Shown piece after piece: positions 33,589-42,329 of a DNA stretch of 51,450 nt; the stretch's first letter is position 1; each line of letters starts with the position of its first letter. This DNA comes from an uncultured Mycoplasmatota bacterium (GTDB lineage Bacteria; Bacillota_I; Bacilli_A; RF39; UBA660): the NCBI GenBank assembly GCA_900546055.1, contig URBG01000006.1, positions 1-51,450 on the forward strand, read 5' to 3'. The translations under genes and the position numbers were made by a program. The notes beneath the pieces are model-generated. The model was not told the DNA's origin. It saw only the letters and a list, made by a program, of their open reading frames with translations, and did no database searches.

Positions 33589-33678
33589 ATGAATATAAAT
33601 AAAATAAATGCCCTTTTTGATAATATGACTTGGAATGTTAAATATATTAAGAGAACTACTTATAAGAAAAATAAGTAG
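33589..33678 (+). CDS. Possible 29-residue small protein
   Basis: Frame MNINKINALFDNMTWN... ending RTTYKKNK, TAG at 33676. GGCGGTGAGAG precedes the ATG and the stop codon lies inside a perfect terminator hairpin, a gene-like unit. Could also be the 5' remnant of a longer gene. It is the only forward gene-like signal in the otherwise non-coding 33455-33896. Confidence 0.4.
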   Translation: MNINKINALFDNMTWNVKYIKRTTYKKNK

Positions 33679-33686
33679 TTTTTTTG
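33654..33686 (+). terminator. Strong intrinsic terminator
   Basis: AACTACTTAT (33654-33663), loop AAGAAAA, ATAAGTAGTT (33671-33680), T run. Ten perfect pairs. Confidence 0.85.
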
Positions 33687-33713
33687 TGAATTTGAGTTAA
33701 AATTATTGGATAG

Positions 33714-33880
33714 TATAGTTTATTACATGATGGGAAATTTTATTGGTATTTAAAATTTACTTTAGACAATAGTTTTAATATTATAAATAAAGTTGGTGGT
33801 TTGAGAGTTGTTTAAATAGACGCTAATGTTATGAATGTTTAGATACAGGTAATAAAATTTATACTTATAATTTAGATTAA
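33714..33880 (+). pseudogene. Probable decayed coding remnant
   Basis: 33714-33815 reads YSLLHDGKFYWYLKFTLDNS... ending KVGGLRVV and a TAA, a protein-like stretch without a start. About 26 bases later, two frames away, DTGNKIYTYNLD ends in TAA at 33878. No ribosome binding site or start codon fits. It looks like the tail of a gene broken by frameshifts; the family is not recognised. Confidence 0.35.
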
Positions 33881-33896
33881 TAAAAAAACAGAGGAA

Positions 33897-34493
33897 CTAT
33901 TTTGCTTCTGTTTTTATGTTTTCTTCCATTAATAATTTAACTTCATTGTATAGTTTTTCATTGGCTTCTTCTAAAGTCATATCATTAACTTTAAATGGAG
34001 TACCAAATCTGGCTATTAAGTTTTTACTTCTAAATTTATAGTCACCACTTAGTCCAAAGGGGATAATAGTGGCATTCGTTTTTTGAGCCATTGAAACCGT
34101 TCCAAATTTAAATGGTAAAAGGAATTCCTTTGTTTTATTTCTTGTACCTTCAGGAAAAATTCCAATTGCCCCACCACTATTTAAAACTTCAATAGCAGCA
34201 TTTTTGGCATCAATATCTTTGATTTGTCTGTTTACTGGAATACAGCCAACGGATTTGAAAAACCAGGCCATTTTACCATCGAAATATTCTTTTTTAGCCA
34301 TATAGTTGATAATTCTTTTTGTTGAAATGATTGTTAAGCATTGATCATATAGGTGTTTATGGTTACCCGCAATAATAATTGGTCCTTCAGTTTGGAGGAC
34401 TTCTTTATTTATAATTTTAGGATTATACCAAAGTTTAAAAAGTGGGGCTAAAATTGCTTTGAAAACGCGGTAACAAATATATTTTTTTTGCAT
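33897..34493 (-). CDS. plsC: 1-acyl-glycerol-3-phosphate acyltransferase, copy 1
   Basis: 198 residues. Transfers an acyl chain to lysophosphatidic acid, giving phosphatidic acid. Motif I NHKHLYDQ (H-x4-D), motif III FPEGTRNKTKEFLLPFKFGTVSMA. N-terminal hydrophobic segment YRVFKAILAPLFKLWY for membrane contact. Last gene of a three-gene reverse operon with the acyl-activating enzyme and a second acyltransferase. About 33 percent identical in motifs to copy 2 by eye, so not a recent duplicate. Confidence 0.9.
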   Translation of the reverse strand: MQKKYICYRVFKAILAPLFKLWYNPKIINKEVLQTEGPIIIAGNHKHLYDQCLTIISTKRIINYMAKKEYFDGKMAWFFKSVGCIPVNRQIKDIDAKNAAIEVLNSGGAIGIFPEGTRNKTKEFLLPFKFGTVSMAQKTNATIIPFGLSGDYKFRSKNLIARFGTPFKVNDMTLEEANEKLYNEVKLLMEENIKTEAK

Positions 34494-34504
34494 ACTTCCT
34501 CCAT

Positions 34505-36244
34505 TTATTTCTTGCGTTTTTCTTCTTCCTCTTGCATTAGTTTTTTGAAGTCGACTTTCCCAATCAAAGTTTTAGGTAATGATTTTCTAAATTCGAATTC
34601 ATATGGAACTGAATGTTTAGATAAATGTTTTTCACAGAAGTTTTTAATACTTTTTTTAGTACTACCTAAACCACGATAATCATTTTTTAAAACAATGAAT
34701 GCTTTAGGTACTTCTTGTTTATATGGGTGTGGGATACCAATAACTGTACAAGAGAGAACTGCAGGGTGTTGCTCAATGATGTTTTCGATGTAACTAGGGT
34801 AAACATTAAAGCCACTGGATATAATCATTCTTTTAAGTCTTTGTCTATAGAAAAAGACTCCATCTTCATCCATATATCCTATGTCACCAGTATGTAGCCA
34901 TAAGTATCCATCATCGTGAATTCTTAGGACATCATTAGTTGCAACTTCATTATCCAAATATCCTAGCATAACAGTTGGGCCGTTAACACAAATTTCTCCA
35001 TCTTGGTTTGGTCCTAAAGTTTTACCTGTGTTTGGATCGACAATTTTAAAGTAATTTCCGGAAAGGGGAATACCAATACTTCCCTCTTTGTTAGCGTCAT
35101 CTAAAGCAATTGCGGTTGCAGCTAGAGACTCGGTCATGCCATATCCCTGAGAAATTTTAATTTTGCAACCGTGCTTACGAAAATATTCATTGATTTTTTT
35201 ATTCAGAGGTGCTGATAAAAAATCTCCACCAGAAAATGCGTATTTAATTTGAGCTAAGTTTAGATCTTTGACATTGTCACATCCAACTAAAGCTTCATAA
35301 AGTGTAGGGACGCCAAAGATTAAATTAGGTTTGGTTTTGGCAAGGAGTTTATCAAATTCTTTAGCATTAAATTGTGGAACCAAAATAACCTTAACACCAA
35401 AGCAAAGTGGAGCATGGGTACAAATTTCTAAACCAAATCCGTGGAATAATGGAAGAATAGTTAAAATAGAATCTCCAGGAAGAGCATTGACAAAAGAAAT
35501 CTTTGCTTGATCTACCAGTGAGTTAAAATTTCCATTACTTAAGACAATACCTTTTGGATCACCAGTAGTACCTCCACTATGAAGAAGTACAGCAGGTGTG
35601 TTTTTATCACCATTAAATGTTTTAGTTGTTGTGGCGGTTTTTCCTGCATTATAAAAGGCTTGCCATGTTATATATTTATCATCATGGCGATTTGGTTTGG
35701 TAACTTTATATCCTTGAGTTACTTGGTAACCAATAGCCATATGTATTGGCATAGAGTCTTTCGCAGAAACAATAATAGTTTTTTCAATCTTAGTTTTGTC
35801 TATGATATTGTTTATTTTTTCATAACAAATATCAATAGCTACTAACATTTTTGTATGATTGTTTATTAAATAATTTTTAATTTCCTCTTCTGCTGAAAGC
35901 GGGTGGATCATATTTGCAATAGCGCCAATTTTATTTAGGGCATAAAAAGCAATTACAGCTTCTGGTGTGTTGGGCATGCAAATTGTAACGATGTCCTTGG
36001 GTTTAATTCCATATTTAGCGAAAGCTCTACTGCAAATGTCTATTTGATTTAAAAAAGTTTCATAGTTAGTTTTTTTGCCAAAATATTCAATCGCAGGAAG
36101 ATTAGAATATTTATGTGCGGCATCTTCTAAGTACTCGTAAATAGTTTTATCACTTACTTCAATACTTTCTTCGCCTTTTTTGTAATATTTGTGCCAAGGA
36201 GCATAAGGTTTTTTTAACCTTTTAATTTTGTTTATAACGTCCAT
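34505..36244 (-). CDS. AMP-forming acyl-CoA/acyl-ACP synthetase (long-chain type)
   Basis: 579 residues, ANL superfamily. Activates a fatty acid with ATP through an acyl-adenylate. Motif A5-type P-loop VLLHSGGTTGDPKGIVLSN, SQGYGMTE, LWLHTGDIGYMDEDG, and C-terminal Lys in PKTLIGKVDFKK. Set between two acyltransferase genes and overlapping the upstream one by one base (TAATG), which argues that the activated chains feed phospholipid synthesis. No PP-binding carrier domain is fused. CoA or ACP as acceptor cannot be told. Confidence 0.92.
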   Translation of the reverse strand: MDVINKIKRLKKPYAPWHKYYKKGEESIEVSDKTIYEYLEDAAHKYSNLPAIEYFGKKTNYETFLNQIDICSRAFAKYGIKPKDIVTICMPNTPEAVIAFYALNKIGAIANMIHPLSAEEEIKNYLINNHTKMLVAIDICYEKINNIIDKTKIEKTIIVSAKDSMPIHMAIGYQVTQGYKVTKPNRHDDKYITWQAFYNAGKTATTTKTFNGDKNTPAVLLHSGGTTGDPKGIVLSNGNFNSLVDQAKISFVNALPGDSILTILPLFHGFGLEICTHAPLCFGVKVILVPQFNAKEFDKLLAKTKPNLIFGVPTLYEALVGCDNVKDLNLAQIKYAFSGGDFLSAPLNKKINEYFRKHGCKIKISQGYGMTESLAATAIALDDANKEGSIGIPLSGNYFKIVDPNTGKTLGPNQDGEICVNGPTVMLGYLDNEVATNDVLRIHDDGYLWLHTGDIGYMDEDGVFFYRQRLKRMIISSGFNVYPSYIENIIEQHPAVLSCTVIGIPHPYKQEVPKAFIVLKNDYRGLGSTKKSIKNFCEKHLSKHSVPYEFEFRKSLPKTLIGKVDFKKLMQEEEEKRKK

Positions 36245-36831
36245 TAATATTGCCTTCTTTCTATAATCATTGTACTAATTTTATTTTGCAAGTTTTGGTT
36301 TTCTTTGTCTATATCATTAGTTTTTATATCATAAGGTTTATCAAAAACAATAGTTATACCTTTACCAAATATATGATATTTACCAATGATTGAAAATGGT
36401 ATTATTTTAGATTTTGTATTAAAGGCCATGCGGACTGCTCCTGATTTAAATGGAATTGTAACTTGATCTTTGGTGCGGTTGATAGTTCCTTCAGGGAAAA
36501 TGCCGATCATTTTATCTTCATTTAAGGCATTAATAGCTTTAGGAAGCGCTGATTTATCTTTTCCTTTACGGTCTACGGGAATAATACCTAGATGCTTGAA
36601 AATGAAGCCTAATGGACCTTTAACCAGTTCATCTTTGGCTAAAAAATGAACAGTCCTTTTTGTACAAGCCATTAATAAAATACAATCTAATATATTTGTA
36701 TGATTTCCAGCTAAAACAATTCGTCCTTTTAAAGGAATATTTTCTTTGTTAATAATGTGTGGATGGAATAGTAATTTAAAAAGAAAAGTTAATATTGGTC
36801 TTACTATTCGGTACAGTCTTGGTTCTTTCAT
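36244..36831 (-). CDS. plsC: 1-acyl-glycerol-3-phosphate acyltransferase, copy 2
   Basis: 195 residues. Motif I NHTNILDCILL (H-x4-D), motif II-like KGPLGFIFKHLGIIPVDR, motif III FPEGTINRTKDQVTIPFKSGAVRMA. First gene of the reverse operon. Having two PlsC-type enzymes around one acyl-activating enzyme could mean that one acts at the other glycerol position or on another acyl donor. Confidence 0.9.
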   Translation of the reverse strand: MKEPRLYRIVRPILTFLFKLLFHPHIINKENIPLKGRIVLAGNHTNILDCILLMACTKRTVHFLAKDELVKGPLGFIFKHLGIIPVDRKGKDKSALPKAINALNEDKMIGIFPEGTINRTKDQVTIPFKSGAVRMAFNTKSKIIPFSIIGKYHIFGKGITIVFDKPYDIKTNDIDKENQNLQNKISTMIIERRQY

Positions 36832-37028
36832 TTATTTTCACCTTGAGATAATTATACAGCAAAAAATACTTTATATCAATTATTAAATATGCTTTAAAGT
36901 TATATCTCATATTTAAATATTTTATGTTTTAGAAAAATGGAATATAATTAAAGAGAATGCTCAAAGCTTAATATTGACAAACTGCTATTTTTTTGAGAGA
37001 ATTATAGATAAAGAAAGAGGGGATACTC

Positions 37029-37352
37029 ATGTATCAAGAAAGAATTATGTTATCACCAAAAGATATCTTGGAAAAAGAGTTTAAAATCGATACAAGAGGG
37101 TATCGACCACAGGAAGTCGATAAGTTTTTAGACGCGGTTATTAGTGACTATGAAGAGATGTTTTCGATGATGAGAGAGTACGAAAGAGATAAAAAAGATT
37201 TAATCGATGAAAATATGCGATTAAAACAAGAAATTAGAAGCTTACGTACGAAATTAGAAGTAGTTAGGGATTCAGGACCAAACGAAATGAATAATGCTGA
37301 TTTGCTTCGCAGATTATCTAATTTAGAAAAAATTATATACGGTGAAAAATAA
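37029..37352 (+). CDS. gpsB: Cell-cycle protein GpsB (DivIVA domain)
   Basis: 107 residues. Coordinates PBPs with cell elongation and division. N-terminal membrane-binding DivIVA motif LEKEFKIDTRGYRPQEVDKFLD, then a coiled coil (about 30-78) and a short C-terminal domain SNLEKIIYGEK. The stop codon is directly followed by, and overlaps, the RNase P RNA gene, the gpsB-rnpB order of Bacillus. Confidence 0.94.
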   Translation: MYQERIMLSPKDILEKEFKIDTRGYRPQEVDKFLDAVISDYEEMFSMMREYERDKKDLIDENMRLKQEIRSLRTKLEVVRDSGPNEMNNADLLRRLSNLEKIIYGEK

Positions 37353-37705
37353 TATTTTGACAAACGCTGCATTCCTTGTAATGTAGAGGAAAGTCCATAC
37401 TTGCACAGTCTGTGATGACTGTAGTGATTGTGCCTAGGGAAAAAATAACCTAGGGTAGCCTTTGGCTAACGACGTTTGATGGCCTAAAACTTTTAGTCAT
37501 GGCCTAGAACGTAAAGTGCCGCAGTGACGAATCTTTTAGAAATGAAAGAGTGAAACGTGGTAAACTCCGCAAGCAAGAAACCCAAATTATGGTAGGGGAA
37601 CCTAATAGGAGAGAATCTGAATTTCCTATGGGACTGAATTTATTTCAGTAGATAAATGTTTGTCGCCTAGCAATAGGAACAGAATATGGCTTATAAAATA
37701 TTATT
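37351..37705 (+). ncRNA. rnpB: RNase P RNA (Bacillus-type, class B)
   Basis: Catalytic RNA of tRNA 5' maturation. Conserved blocks: AGAGGAAAGTCCATACTTGCAC near the 5' end, GTGCCTAGGG, AAAGTGCCGCAGTGACGAA, GTGAAACGTGGTAAACTCC, GAGAAACCCAAATT-like GCAAGAAACCCAAATTATGG, GTAGGGGAACC, and ACAGAATATGGCTTAT at the 3' end. Outer helix P1 pairs AATATTTT (37351-37358) with AAAATATT (37695-37702); its T-rich downstream side doubles as a terminator. Confidence 0.95.
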
Positions 37706-37734
37706 TTTTTTGTTTGTTAAAGGAAGGGAAGAAT

Positions 37735-38202
37735 ATGAAAGAGATCGGAGAGCAGTTAAAAGCAGCTCGTGAAGATATTGGCGTTTCGATTGAAGAGGTG
37801 GCGGAAGATTTAAAAATTAGACCATCACAAATCGAAAATATCGAGGCTGGTAATTCTGAAGCTTTTGAAGATGTATTTTATTTAAAATATTTCATCAGAG
37901 ACTATGCGAAATATTTAGGCCTTAATAAAGAGGATTTAGTTGATGAATTTAATGAATATTTATTTGATTATACTTCTAAACTTTCTTTAGACGATATTAA
38001 GATTGCTAAAAAGGAAAAGAAACCGGCAAAAACTATTAAATCGCCGTATACTCTTGATCGTAAAGCAAGAGCAACTTTTGTACCATTTTTAGTCTATGCA
38101 ATTATTGTAATTTTAGTGGTTTCGATTATTTATTTTGTCGTTACTTTAAATAGTAATGATGATGAGTTTGTCGAAGGTACGGTAATTACAGAAAACAAGT
38201 AG
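37735..38202 (+). CDS. rodZ: RodZ-like helix-turn-helix membrane protein (YmfM type)
   Basis: 155 residues. N-terminal HTH_25 domain (IGEQLKAAREDIGVSIEEVAEDLKIRPSQIENIEAGN), basic linker, one membrane helix (about 117-140) and a very short external tail. RodZ links MreB to the wall machinery; this copy lacks the usual external beta domain. Upstream of pgsA, as ymfM-pgsA in Bacillus. ATG 37735 follows GGAAGGGAAG; an in-frame ATG at 37660 lies inside rnpB. Confidence 0.85.
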   Translation: MKEIGEQLKAAREDIGVSIEEVAEDLKIRPSQIENIEAGNSEAFEDVFYLKYFIRDYAKYLGLNKEDLVDEFNEYLFDYTSKLSLDDIKIAKKEKKPAKTIKSPYTLDRKARATFVPFLVYAIIVILVVSIIYFVVTLNSNDDEFVEGTVITENK

Positions 38203-38211
38203 GAGGATTTT

Positions 38212-38823
38212 ATGAACACACCTAATAAACTCACAATGTTTAGAATATTTTTGACAGTATTTATTGTTGCAATTTTATTATTTCCGTTTTCAGCAATGGG
38301 GATAAATGTTACACAATTGTTTGTCAATGAATCAATTGTTATCGATGTAAGGTATTTGATTGCAGGGGTATTATTTATTATTGCGTCACTTACAGACTTT
38401 ATCGACGGTTATATTGCAAGAAAGTATAATTTAATTACTGACTTTGGTAAAATGATGGACGCTATTGCTGATAAAATTTTAGTAAATGCAGTTTTAATTA
38501 TTTTATGTGCTCAAGGATTTATTCATCCAATTATTCCAGTTGTTATTATTTTAAGAGATACTTTTGTAGATTCAATTAAAATGGTTGCTGGAAGTAAAGG
38601 CAATGTGGTAGCTGCTAGTAAGCTTGGAAAACTTAAAACCGCTTGTATGATGGTTGGTTTAGCGCTTACTTTATTCTACAATATGCCATTTGAATTATGG
38701 AATTTAAGAATTGCTGATTTCTTACTTATATTAGCGGCAATTTTGTCTGTTATTTCAGGAATTCAGTATTATGCGCTTAATAAGCAATTCTTTATGGATG
38801 GGCTTAAAACAAAGGCTGAGTAA
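38212..38823 (+). CDS. pgsA: CDP-diacylglycerol--glycerol-3-phosphate phosphatidyltransferase
   Basis: 203 residues, membrane protein with about six hydrophobic segments. Makes phosphatidylglycerol phosphate from CDP-diacylglycerol. The CDP-alcohol phosphotransferase motif is intact: DGYIARKYNLITDFGKMMDAIAD (D-G-x2-A-R-x8-G-x3-D-x3-D). AGGAGG upstream. Substrate would come from the Tam41-type enzyme at 18470 if no CdsA exists. cinA, usually between pgsA and recA in Bacilli, is absent. Confidence 0.94.
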   Translation: MNTPNKLTMFRIFLTVFIVAILLFPFSAMGINVTQLFVNESIVIDVRYLIAGVLFIIASLTDFIDGYIARKYNLITDFGKMMDAIADKILVNAVLIILCAQGFIHPIIPVVIILRDTFVDSIKMVAGSKGNVVAASKLGKLKTACMMVGLALTLFYNMPFELWNLRIADFLLILAAILSVISGIQYYALNKQFFMDGLKTKAE

Positions 38824-38850
38824 ACAGAAATTAACTTTTCTGTTTTTTTG
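38822..38850 (+). terminator. Terminator of rodZ-pgsA
   Basis: AAACAGAAA, short loop, TTTCTGTTT, T run. Confidence 0.8.
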
Positions 38851-38908
38851 TGAAGTAATTGTTTTAATTAAATGGGATTTACTTGTAATATTTACCAGCG
38901 TAAATATT

Positions 38909-38922
38909 TGAACAAATGTTCG
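38909..38922. promoter_or_regulatory. LexA (SOS) box of recA
   Basis: TGAACAAATGTTCG matches the Gram-positive LexA/DinR consensus CGAACNNNNGTTCG at all but the first base. It lies eight bases upstream of the -35. Confidence 0.85.
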
Positions 38923-38930
38923 TAAAAGTG

Positions 38931-38959
38931 TTGACAACCTTCTTTTAATATTATAAAAT
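38931..38959 (+). promoter_or_regulatory. Promoter of recA
   Basis: TTGACA (38931-38936), 17-base spacer, TAAAAT (38954-38959). Confidence 0.7.
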
Positions 38960-38991
38960 GTGATTGTAGGAGTTTAAGGAGGATATAAGAA

Positions 38992-40017
38992 ATGGCAAAA
39001 ACTACTAATGATAATGATCAAAATTTAAAACAGGTATTATCGGATATAGAAAAACAATTTGGTAAAGGTTCAATTATGCGTTTAGGTGATAACGAAAAAA
39101 GAGAAATAGATGTTATTCCTTCTGGAAGTATTGCGTTAGACGTTGCATTAGGAATTGGGGGCTATCCTAAAGGGAGAATTATAGAAATATATGGTCCAGA
39201 GTCTAGTGGTAAAACAACATTTGCATTACATGCAATTGCAGAGGCTCAAAAACTCGGTGGGAAAGTAGCGTTTATCGATGCAGAAAACTCATTAGATCCA
39301 CAGTATGCGCAAAGACTAGGTGTTGATATTAATGATTTATTATTGTCACAACCTGATAATGGGGAGCAGGCATTGGAAATTGCTGAAGCTTTAGTCAGAA
39401 GTGGGGCAATTAGTGTTATCGTTATCGATTCAGTAGCAGCGTTAGTTCCACAAGCTGAAATCGAAGGCGAGATGGGAGATGCGCATGTAGGTCTTCAAGC
39501 TCGTCTTATGAGCCAAGCACTTCGTAAATTGGCAGGTATTATTAATAAAACTGGGACAATAGCTATCTTTATTAATCAATTACGTGAAAAAGTTGGTGTG
39601 ATGTTTGGTAATCCAGAGGTAACACCTGGAGGAAGAGCATTAAAATTCTATTCATCTATTAGATTAGAAATTAGAAGAAGTGAGCAAATTAAACTTGGCA
39701 CAGATATTATTGGTAATAAAACTAATATTAAAGTTGTTAAAAATAAAATGGCTCCGCCTTTTAAAACTTGTTCAGTGGATATTATGTATGGCACAGGTAT
39801 CTCTATGGAAGGAGAGCTTGTTGATTTAGGATCTGAAGCTAGTATTTTGGAAAAATCAGGAGCTTGGTATGCCTATAATGGTGAAAAAATTGGCCAAGGT
39901 AAGGAAAATGTTAAAGAATATTTGAAAGCTAATCCTAAAATTAGAGATGAAATTTCTAAAAAAGTTCGTGAGTATTATAGTATTAGTGCTCCAAAAGAAA
40001 TTAAGAGTGAAAAATAG
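38992..40017 (+). CDS. recA: Recombinase RecA
   Basis: 341 residues. Strand-exchange protein and SOS co-protease. Walker A GPESSGKTTFALH, conserved FIDAENSLDPQYAQRLGVD (usually AEHALDP; here AENSLDP), VIVIDSVAALVP, QARLMSQALRKLAG, INQLREKVGVMFGNPE and TPGGRALKFY. No intein. Controlled by a LexA box upstream. AAGGAGG before the start. Confidence 0.97.
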   Translation: MAKTTNDNDQNLKQVLSDIEKQFGKGSIMRLGDNEKREIDVIPSGSIALDVALGIGGYPKGRIIEIYGPESSGKTTFALHAIAEAQKLGGKVAFIDAENSLDPQYAQRLGVDINDLLLSQPDNGEQALEIAEALVRSGAISVIVIDSVAALVPQAEIEGEMGDAHVGLQARLMSQALRKLAGIINKTGTIAIFINQLREKVGVMFGNPEVTPGGRALKFYSSIRLEIRRSEQIKLGTDIIGNKTNIKVVKNKMAPPFKTCSVDIMYGTGISMEGELVDLGSEASILEKSGAWYAYNGEKIGQGKENVKEYLKANPKIRDEISKKVREYYSISAPKEIKSEK

Positions 40018-40037
40018 CTAAATTATTTAGCTTTTTT
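40014..40037 (+). terminator. Terminator of recA
   Basis: AGCTAA...TTAGCT stem with T run, at the stop codon. Confidence 0.7.
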
Positions 40038-40081
40038 CTTTGGTTTTTCTTTGTTTGGCATTTTCCTCCAAGTTTTAATGC

Positions 40082-40110
40082 TTGACTTATTAAAAAATAC
40101 TTTATACAAT
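40082..40110 (+). promoter_or_regulatory. Promoter of rny
   Basis: TTGACT (40082-40087), 17-base spacer, TACAAT (40105-40110). Confidence 0.6.
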
Positions 40111-40154
40111 ATAATTATGTGAAAGTATTTTCACGTAGATATGGAGGTAATAAT

Positions 40155-41708
40155 ATGCCAATTACTATTTTCTCCATTTTGCTAGTTGTGATTGGGCTTT
40201 TTGTGGGTATTATTTTAATGATAATACTAAATTATGTAAAAGGTTTTACTGCTTCAAAAAAAGCTTTAAAAGCTATTGAGGACGCTAAAAAAGAAGCGGA
40301 CAAGTTAAAAAGAGATAGCATTTTAGAAGTTAAGGAAGAATCTCATAGATTAAAGATTGAATTAGATAAAGAAATTAAAGAGAAAAAACAGGAAATTAAG
40401 GACTCTGAATCTAGACTTTTAGCTCGTGAAGAGAGTATGGATCGTAGAGACCAAACACTTCAAAATCGTGAGAAGATGATTGAGGATAAAGAAAACAGTT
40501 TATTAGAAAAACAAAAAGATATTCAAAATAAGCAAGTGGAGTTAGAAGAAGCAAAAAACGAACAAATAAAACAACTAGAAAAAATATCAGGGTATTCTAA
40601 AAAAGAAGCTCGTGATGTGATTATGAAAAGAGTAGAGGAAATGATGGATCTTGAAATAGCATCTTATATTAAAGATCGCGAAGGGGAAGCGAAATTGGAT
40701 GCCGATAAAAAATCAAGAGCAATGATTGTTTCAGCTATGCAAAAATATGCTGCTGACGTGGCAAGTGAGCAGACGGTAACGGTAGTTGATTTACCTAATG
40801 ACGAGATGAAAGGTCGAATCATTGGTAGAGAGGGTAGAAATATTAGAACAATTGAAGCAGTTACAGGTGTTGATTTAATTATTGATGACACACCAGAGGC
40901 AATTGTTTTATCTAGCTTTGATCCATATAGAAGGGAAATCGCTAGAATTACATTAGAAACTTTGATTAAGGATGGACGTATTCACCCGGGAAGAATTGAA
41001 GAAGTTTATGACAAAACTGCCAAGGACATGAAGGTTAAATTACTAGAATATGGTAATAATGCTTTATTTGAACTTGGAATTACAAAAATGGATCCTGAAT
41101 TGATTGAAACTTTAGGAAAATTACAATTTAGAACAAGCTATGGACAAAATGCATTACAACATTCAATTGAGGTTGCTAATTTAGCAGGGCTTTTAGCTAG
41201 CGAACTTGGCGAAAATGTTAATTTAGCAAAACGTGCTGGATTATTACATGATATTGGAAAAGCTATCGACCATGAAGTTGAGGGTAGTCATGTAGAAATT
41301 GGAGTTAAAGTTGCATCTAAATACAGTGAGAATGATGTTGTTATAAATGCTATTGCTTCACACCATGGTGATACTGAAGCAACAAGTGTTATTTCAGTTT
41401 TAGTAGCTATTGCTGATGCACTTTCGGCATCTCGCCCAGGAGCTCGTAATGATTCTGTGGAAAATTATATTCAAAGACTTACTGAGCTAGAAAACATTGG
41501 TAATGGAGTTACTGGTGTGGAAAAGGCTTATGCTGTTCAAGCTGGTAGGGAACTTCGTGTTATTGTTAAACCAGAGGAAATTAACGATCTGGAGAGCTTT
41601 AAAGTAGCTAGAGAAGTTAAAGAAAAAATTGAAGAAAATCTTCAATATCCAGGAACAATAAAAGTTGTTGTTATTAGAGAAACTAGAGCAACTGAAGAAG
41701 CTAAATAA
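40155..41708 (+). CDS. rny: Ribonuclease Y
   Basis: 517 residues. Membrane-anchored endoribonuclease that starts mRNA decay. N-terminal membrane helix, long coiled coil (about 25-190), KH domain (GRIIGREGRNIRTIEAVTGVD), HD domain (HSIEVANLAGLLA, LLHDIGKAIDHE, SHHGD) and C-terminal tail. ATG 40155 follows GGAGGTAAT; an upstream GTG at 40119 precedes it. Follows recA as in Bacillus. Confidence 0.96.
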   Translation: MPITIFSILLVVIGLFVGIILMIILNYVKGFTASKKALKAIEDAKKEADKLKRDSILEVKEESHRLKIELDKEIKEKKQEIKDSESRLLAREESMDRRDQTLQNREKMIEDKENSLLEKQKDIQNKQVELEEAKNEQIKQLEKISGYSKKEARDVIMKRVEEMMDLEIASYIKDREGEAKLDADKKSRAMIVSAMQKYAADVASEQTVTVVDLPNDEMKGRIIGREGRNIRTIEAVTGVDLIIDDTPEAIVLSSFDPYRREIARITLETLIKDGRIHPGRIEEVYDKTAKDMKVKLLEYGNNALFELGITKMDPELIETLGKLQFRTSYGQNALQHSIEVANLAGLLASELGENVNLAKRAGLLHDIGKAIDHEVEGSHVEIGVKVASKYSENDVVINAIASHHGDTEATSVISVLVAIADALSASRPGARNDSVENYIQRLTELENIGNGVTGVEKAYAVQAGRELRVIVKPEEINDLESFKVAREVKEKIEENLQYPGTIKVVVIRETRATEEAK

Positions 41709-41720
41709 GCTTCTTTTTTT
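41696..41720 (+). terminator. Terminator of rny
   Basis: AGAAGCT, loop AAATA, AGCTTCT, T run. Confidence 0.75.
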
Positions 41721-41941
41721 GATAAAAAAACTAGATGGTTATCTAGCTATTGTATTATTAAAGTTCGAATTATTAGTATATTAAAGGCAGCCATTTAGGT
41801 GGTGATTATCTGTTTAGTTTTTACTTTACACTTCTGCAAATTTTGGCAGTCTTTGGAGTATGTTACCATCGGTTTTTTTCTTAATTATATTACCTTTGTC
41901 CTCTTTAAAATAATAATTTGACTACGTGTAAAGTAATTGTC

Positions 41942-42328
41942 TTAGACTTCGGGGTTTTCTATTTCTGTGCTACCATTTCTTCCGCTTACAGCAACATATA
42001 AAACAATAATTGTCGCAATTAGGGTTATAACACTAGCATCGATTTGAAGATTGGCATTTTTCATATTTCCTTGATTATAATTTTGTTTTATTTTTTTGTC
42101 TTTTATATTTATCAAAAGAAAGCCAAAAGCTATAAGGAAAGCAAGTATTCTATTTATGACAAGGACCGATTCTTCTGCGTCTTTGGTATATAGTGGTTGT
42201 TGTTTTTGATGTTTTAGTAATTCATTATATGAAAGGCTTAGTGATACGATAAGAGTTAATAAGAAAAGTGCGGAAAGACCCATTTGCTTTTTTATTAATT
42301 CAGCTTCTTCTAAATCATAATTAGTCAT
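41942..42328 (-). CDS. Small three-helix membrane protein of unknown function
   Basis: 128 residues with three hydrophobic segments (about 17-35, 58-76, 99-116) and charged loops. No family recognised. It starts one base after the stop of the deacetylase lipoprotein gene, so the two form an operon and it may act at the same envelope site. Confidence 0.6.
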   Translation of the reverse strand: MTNYDLEEAELIKKQMGLSALFLLTLIVSLSLSYNELLKHQKQQPLYTKDAEESVLVINRILAFLIAFGFLLINIKDKKIKQNYNQGNMKNANLQIDASVITLIATIIVLYVAVSGRNGSTEIENPEV

Positions 42329-42329
42329 G

